Source: Prorocentrum cordatum (lineage: Eukaryota > Sar > Dinophyceae > Prorocentrales > Prorocentraceae). From it: a stretch of 64,000 bases of DNA. A program made the position numbers and the translations under genes. Location: assembly GCA_963575745.1 (NCBI GenBank), contig CAUYUJ010018538.1:518388-582387 (forward strand), read 5' to 3'. Each line of letters starts with the position of its first letter. Position 1 is the first letter of the stretch. Under the pieces are notes generated by a model, which did no database searches, had not been told where the DNA came from, and saw only the letters and a list, made by a program, of their open reading frames with translations. Below are positions 61,065-64,000 of the stretch, piece after piece.

Positions 61065-61235
61065 GGCCAGACCGCGAGAACCCTTCCACAAGAAACCCAA
61101 CCCTAAGACCCCAGGATGGCCGTTGATTTCTGGCGTGGGAAAGTCGCGCCTTCCACAGCAAAACCATCGAAACCCAAGAAACCCAGGGCGCCCTGGAGGC
61201 AAGCAGGGTTTCTTGGCATGGGCCCCCCCCCTTAC
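61065..61235. repeat. DR-3 dispersed repeat, overlaps the open frame of the next gene
   Basis: CCACAAGAAACCCAACCCTA, ATCGAAACCCAAGAAACCCA and GGAGGCAAGCAGGGTTTCTT match the copies at 16830 and 56205. The frame of the following ORF is open through it, but this part is unlikely to be native coding sequence. Confidence 0.68.
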
Positions 61236-61308
61236 ACACACACACACACTTTCTTCCCGTGGGCGCGTGTGGCTCGAGGACGGGCCCCAGGGGAGCCCGC
61301 TCTTCCGC

Positions 61309-63855
61309 ATGGACGCTCAAGGAAGCGCTGGCGGTCCGTCGGTCACAGATCGACCCCCGAGCGGCTCAGTGGTGCAAGGAAAACAGATTGGAGTCTCGGG
61401 CCTACGCCTACCGCCAGCCTCGAACCGATCTGCATCCCATTCATCGCCTTGGAGAACACATCACACGTGCGGCAAGCCGGCCTTCCAGCAACGGTGTCGC
61501 AGGATTCATCCCGTTCACATTCATAAGTTTCATATGCCACCTCGCCTTCAACGGGCACATGCGCCTACAGCTCACACTACGTCCAGCTCGTCCTCACCAT
61601 CCGTGCACTCTCCAGGTACCGTCCGTCGGCCAGTCCCCGCCACACAATATGCTTGGGCATTGCAGGAGGTACAACAGGTTCAGCAGTTCATCCAAACACC
61701 GTCGCAGGAAAGGGCCGCCGCGGTTCGAGTGAGGATCTGGTCAATGGTACCTCGGGGTGGTCTTCCTGCCCTACAGTTGTTCCTACATCGGTTGTTGGTA
61801 TGCAATTTCCCCAACGGCAAGAAGCAGGGCATCACGGAGACCAGCGTGATGATCAGTGTTACTCATATCTTCATGGCGATGGGCGTAATACGATTACGCC
61901 AGGCTCTGCAACAGCCGAAATGTCCCAGGTGGGCGGCCAGAGTATTCCGTGTCTTACCACCCTATGCGAAGTTAGCCATCAGCAATCTTGATGCGGATTG
62001 GTTGTCGTGGTGCCAGGGTTATGCGGAAGCAAGATCGACGCCTACAGAGTCGTCTGCCTATGTCTTGTGGAATGCAGCAGGAGTGTACATCGGCAAAGTG
62101 AATCTCACGCAGTTGGTTACTACCCCAGGGCTGGCCGCACGACTTCGAGAACACATTGCGGCCATCATGTCTCCAGATACGCCAAAGGGTGGATGGCCGA
62201 GACATCATCTTCTGCGGAAGTCGTTGGGGACACTGTGTATGTTACCAGTGGCTATCTTTCCGTCGGAGGCGCAGGCGTTTGCAAGGGAGTCCCGCGTGGT
62301 CAAATTCGGCAATCCTGAGTGCAACAATGGTGATCGTGGTTGTCAACGCCGTGGGACCCGACAAGGACCACTACTTGGACCACGGCGAGAAGCGGGTCGT
62401 CGTCGTCCGCCACCGCGGCTTCGAGGGCCCAAGCAGGCGCAGTCAAGTTGGGTGTCCCAGGGGGTCCAGGATGCGAAGGAGAAGTCCGATTATGAACGTT
62501 TGCGTCGGGAACAGTTGTTACAACATCCTGGACATCTACGAGGCGCGTATTCTGAGGTCTACACTAGCATTATGAAGATCAGGTTGGTGGAAGATCGTAG
62601 GTACGGCCCGATCAGCATCGAGGAAGGTTTAGAACAGATGTTTGTGACTTATTCTGCATCACATCGTCCATGTGTTGATTTCCCACCGTCGTGGAGTGCA
62701 AGTACAATTGCTGGCTTCTTATACCGTGCAGGGAAGTTGCTCAATGAGTTCATTCCAGGTGGGGCTCGTCGTACGGCGGCTGTCATGGTAATCGAGTGCC
62801 TTATCCGTCTGCATCGTTTGGCGCCGTTCAAAGTCCCAACGCTCGTCGCACCAGCGGCTGTGGAGGACGATCTACAATACCTACGTCGGTTCAAATTCGA
62901 CTGGAGGTTTTCCGATCCTGAGGAGATCGGTCGGGCTTGTCAGACACGCTCTCGGCATGCAGTAATTGCACCGTGGCGCCTGCCAGTGTGGCACCCGCCC
63001 GCCACGCTGTGGCGGCAATGCAGTGCTCGGTGGTCGGAGTGGTCCCGTTGTGTTCGGCTTCCCGTTCGGGCTACCCCGAAAAATGTGAACCGCCCGTGGA
63101 TATATCGATGGCAAGAGGTTCTGGAGCGTGCTCGGACGTATACCATTGCATGGGTCAGTGCTCTACCCACGCCGTTCGGCGTCCTCAGGGGGATCGCGAG
63201 CGTTCGCGGCCTTGACAGGGGCGACACCCGTGGCCAACGAGACCGCGACGATGATGATGACCGTCGGGAGGGCCGCCAGACCCGTTCGGGTTCCTCGTCA
63301 GGCTCGGGGGACAACCAGGAGGCGCGCCGCTTGGAGCGCCACAAGAGATGGATGTACAAGCACGACCAGTCGTACGCGGCGTTCCTTGGCCAGCGGGAGC
63401 AAGAGCTACGTGATATCGAGGTTCGCCGTCAGCGGGAGATCATGGCCAGGGCAACACAGGGGTCGATCGGTCCCTCGCTCCAGGAGAACAGCATTCAGCT
63501 CCACACGCCCCAGCGTGGGGGCGGTGGAGGTCCGCCGCCATCGCAGGGGACTTCCACACCTGCGGGCCCAGGACCTGCCCCTAGCACAGGCGTGCCGCCA
63601 GGGGAGACCGGTACGGTTGACACGGGGGACCTCACGAACATCAAGCGCCTGCTCGTGGAGGCGCAGTTCGGGTACATTGTTGGGCTGGAGGACGGGAAGG
63701 AGTCTACGTTCAAGGAGGCGTTCTCCCGCTCGTGGGGCAATCGCAAGTTATCGCAGATTGCAAGCAAGCTATTCCAGAAACAGAAGATCACGGAGCCCAA
63801 GCGTGAGGACGAGAAAATATCAGCGTTGTGGAAGTATTACCAGAACCTCGCCTGA
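61309..63855 (+). CDS. Large ORF with a GIY-YIG-like nuclease motif
   Basis: Open for 931 codons from a TTG at 61060. The first ATG is at 61309 (codon 84) and another at 61534 (codon 159). I start after the DR-3 repeat. Numbered from 61060, AYVLWNAAGVYIGK at 333-346 fits the two strands of a GIY-YIG fold, with RLREH at 361-365 (Arg and His) and FPSEAQAFARE at 400-410 (candidate metal-binding Glu). Before it is a helical region (about 200-330). After it come a basic Pro/Arg linker, a long helical region with W-rich stretches, an acidic/RS-like segment (DRDDDDDRREGRQTRSGSSS), a charged coiled-coil and a C-terminal helical domain ending WKYYQNLA. GIY-YIG endonucleases occur in Penelope-like retroelements, including ones where it precedes RT, and in repair and homing enzymes. 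No RT is seen before the window ends, so the class is open. Confidence 0.6.
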   Translation: MDAQGSAGGPSVTDRPPSGSVVQGKQIGVSGLRLPPASNRSASHSSPWRTHHTCGKPAFQQRCRRIHPVHIHKFHMPPRLQRAHAPTAHTTSSSSSPSVHSPGTVRRPVPATQYAWALQEVQQVQQFIQTPSQERAAAVRVRIWSMVPRGGLPALQLFLHRLLVCNFPNGKKQGITETSVMISVTHIFMAMGVIRLRQALQQPKCPRWAARVFRVLPPYAKLAISNLDADWLSWCQGYAEARSTPTESSAYVLWNAAGVYIGKVNLTQLVTTPGLAARLREHIAAIMSPDTPKGGWPRHHLLRKSLGTLCMLPVAIFPSEAQAFARESRVVKFGNPECNNGDRGCQRRGTRQGPLLGPRREAGRRRPPPRLRGPKQAQSSWVSQGVQDAKEKSDYERLRREQLLQHPGHLRGAYSEVYTSIMKIRLVEDRRYGPISIEEGLEQMFVTYSASHRPCVDFPPSWSASTIAGFLYRAGKLLNEFIPGGARRTAAVMVIECLIRLHRLAPFKVPTLVAPAAVEDDLQYLRRFKFDWRFSDPEEIGRACQTRSRHAVIAPWRLPVWHPPATLWRQCSARWSEWSRCVRLPVRATPKNVNRPWIYRWQEVLERARTYTIAWVSALPTPFGVLRGIASVRGLDRGDTRGQRDRDDDDDRREGRQTRSGSSSGSGDNQEARRLERHKRWMYKHDQSYAAFLGQREQELRDIEVRRQREIMARATQGSIGPSLQENSIQLHTPQRGGGGGPPPSQGTSTPAGPGPAPSTGVPPGETGTVDTGDLTNIKRLLVEAQFGYIVGLEDGKESTFKEAFSRSWGNRKLSQIASKLFQKQKITEPKREDEKISALWKYYQNLA

Positions 63856-64000
63856 GGGTTTGCCGAGCCTCTCTTAGACGCGTACGATGCTGAGGTCTAT
63901 GTACCAACGGTGGAACGATCTTTTGTGCAGAATCAGCTCACGTTGTACATGATTGTTTTTTCTGCTAGGAGTGGTAATCGGTTTTGTCGTGTACTTCTGT
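63856..64000. other. Sequence after the ORF, runs off the window
   Basis: 145 bases with no recognisable start of another gene. It may be a 3' untranslated region or the gap before a second ORF of the same element. Confidence 0.35.

Noticed and set aside
1-64000. rRNA, tRNA, snRNA or organellar genes
   Set aside because: I looked for recognisable conserved stretches of each and found none; only a structure-based search could exclude diverged tRNAs.

Overview
The window is a gene-poor, GC-rich and extremely repeat-dense piece of a large eukaryotic nuclear genome, most likely a dinoflagellate. This is inferred from the combination of a DIRS-type tyrosine-recombinase retrotransposon with a cytosine-methyltransferase-like domain, a diverged Ty1/copia element, a Pif1-type helicase fused to tandem Stc1-like zinc modules, pervasive (CTC)n/(GAC)n microsatellites and almost no ordinary genes. 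No bacterial features, rRNA, tRNA or CRISPR array were seen. A 100-N assembly gap lies at 2767-2866.

Layout. 0-2.2 kb: small inverted-repeat elements. 2.2-4.9 kb: minisatellite of about 98 bp and then about 112 bp units. 5.03-8.03 kb (minus): intact ~1000-codon helicase/zinc-module ORF. 8.1-21.3 kb: a mosaic of microsatellites, MITEs, nested MITEs, 'CCAAGAGG' arrays, a CAGCCT higher-order repeat (13.7-15.06 kb) and a 73-bp repeat. 21.41-27.21 kb (minus): a nearly complete but decayed DIRS-like element with split direct repeats A1-ORFs-B1-A2-B2, inserted in a TA/CA microsatellite. 28.5-32.2 kb and 40.0-41.1 kb: arrays of a ~190-bp hairpin-bearing repeat. They are separated by a complete Ty1/copia element (32308-39499, minus) with 223-bp TG...CA LTRs and a 5-bp TTTGG target duplication, whose pol is broken by frameshifts and stops. 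41.3-61 kb: more MITEs and dispersed repeats, a possible exon at 43.81-44.62 kb, and a tandem duplication at 48.7-50.2 kb. 61.3-63.86 kb (plus): an intact ORF with a GIY-YIG-like nuclease motif.

Repeat family names used below. TIR-1: GTCGGGC...GCCCGAC MITE, nine copies. TIR-2: GTCGGGCGAAAG MITE, three copies. TIR-3: CAGGGCT...AGCCCTG hAT-type MITE with 8-bp target duplications, three copies. TIR-4: CAGGGACC hAT-like element, two copies. TIR-5: GGTGGACAAACCTCC MITE, two copies. TIR-6: CATCGCTCGGACGT MITE, two copies. TIR-7: inverted repeats around a (CTC)n core, two or three copies. DR-1 to DR-4: dispersed repeats of unknown class. Composite-R: an AT-rich core containing AATCATTGAT beside CCAAGAGGCC arrays, about ten copies on both strands.

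How the parts relate. The only plausible active-looking reading frames are the helicase and the GIY-YIG-like ORF; both could be mobile-element genes. The two retrotransposons show intact termini but broken proteins, so they record past insertions. Several MITEs sit inside other MITEs, giving a readable relative order of insertions. Much of the window could be intronic or intergenic; that cannot be decided from this sequence alone.
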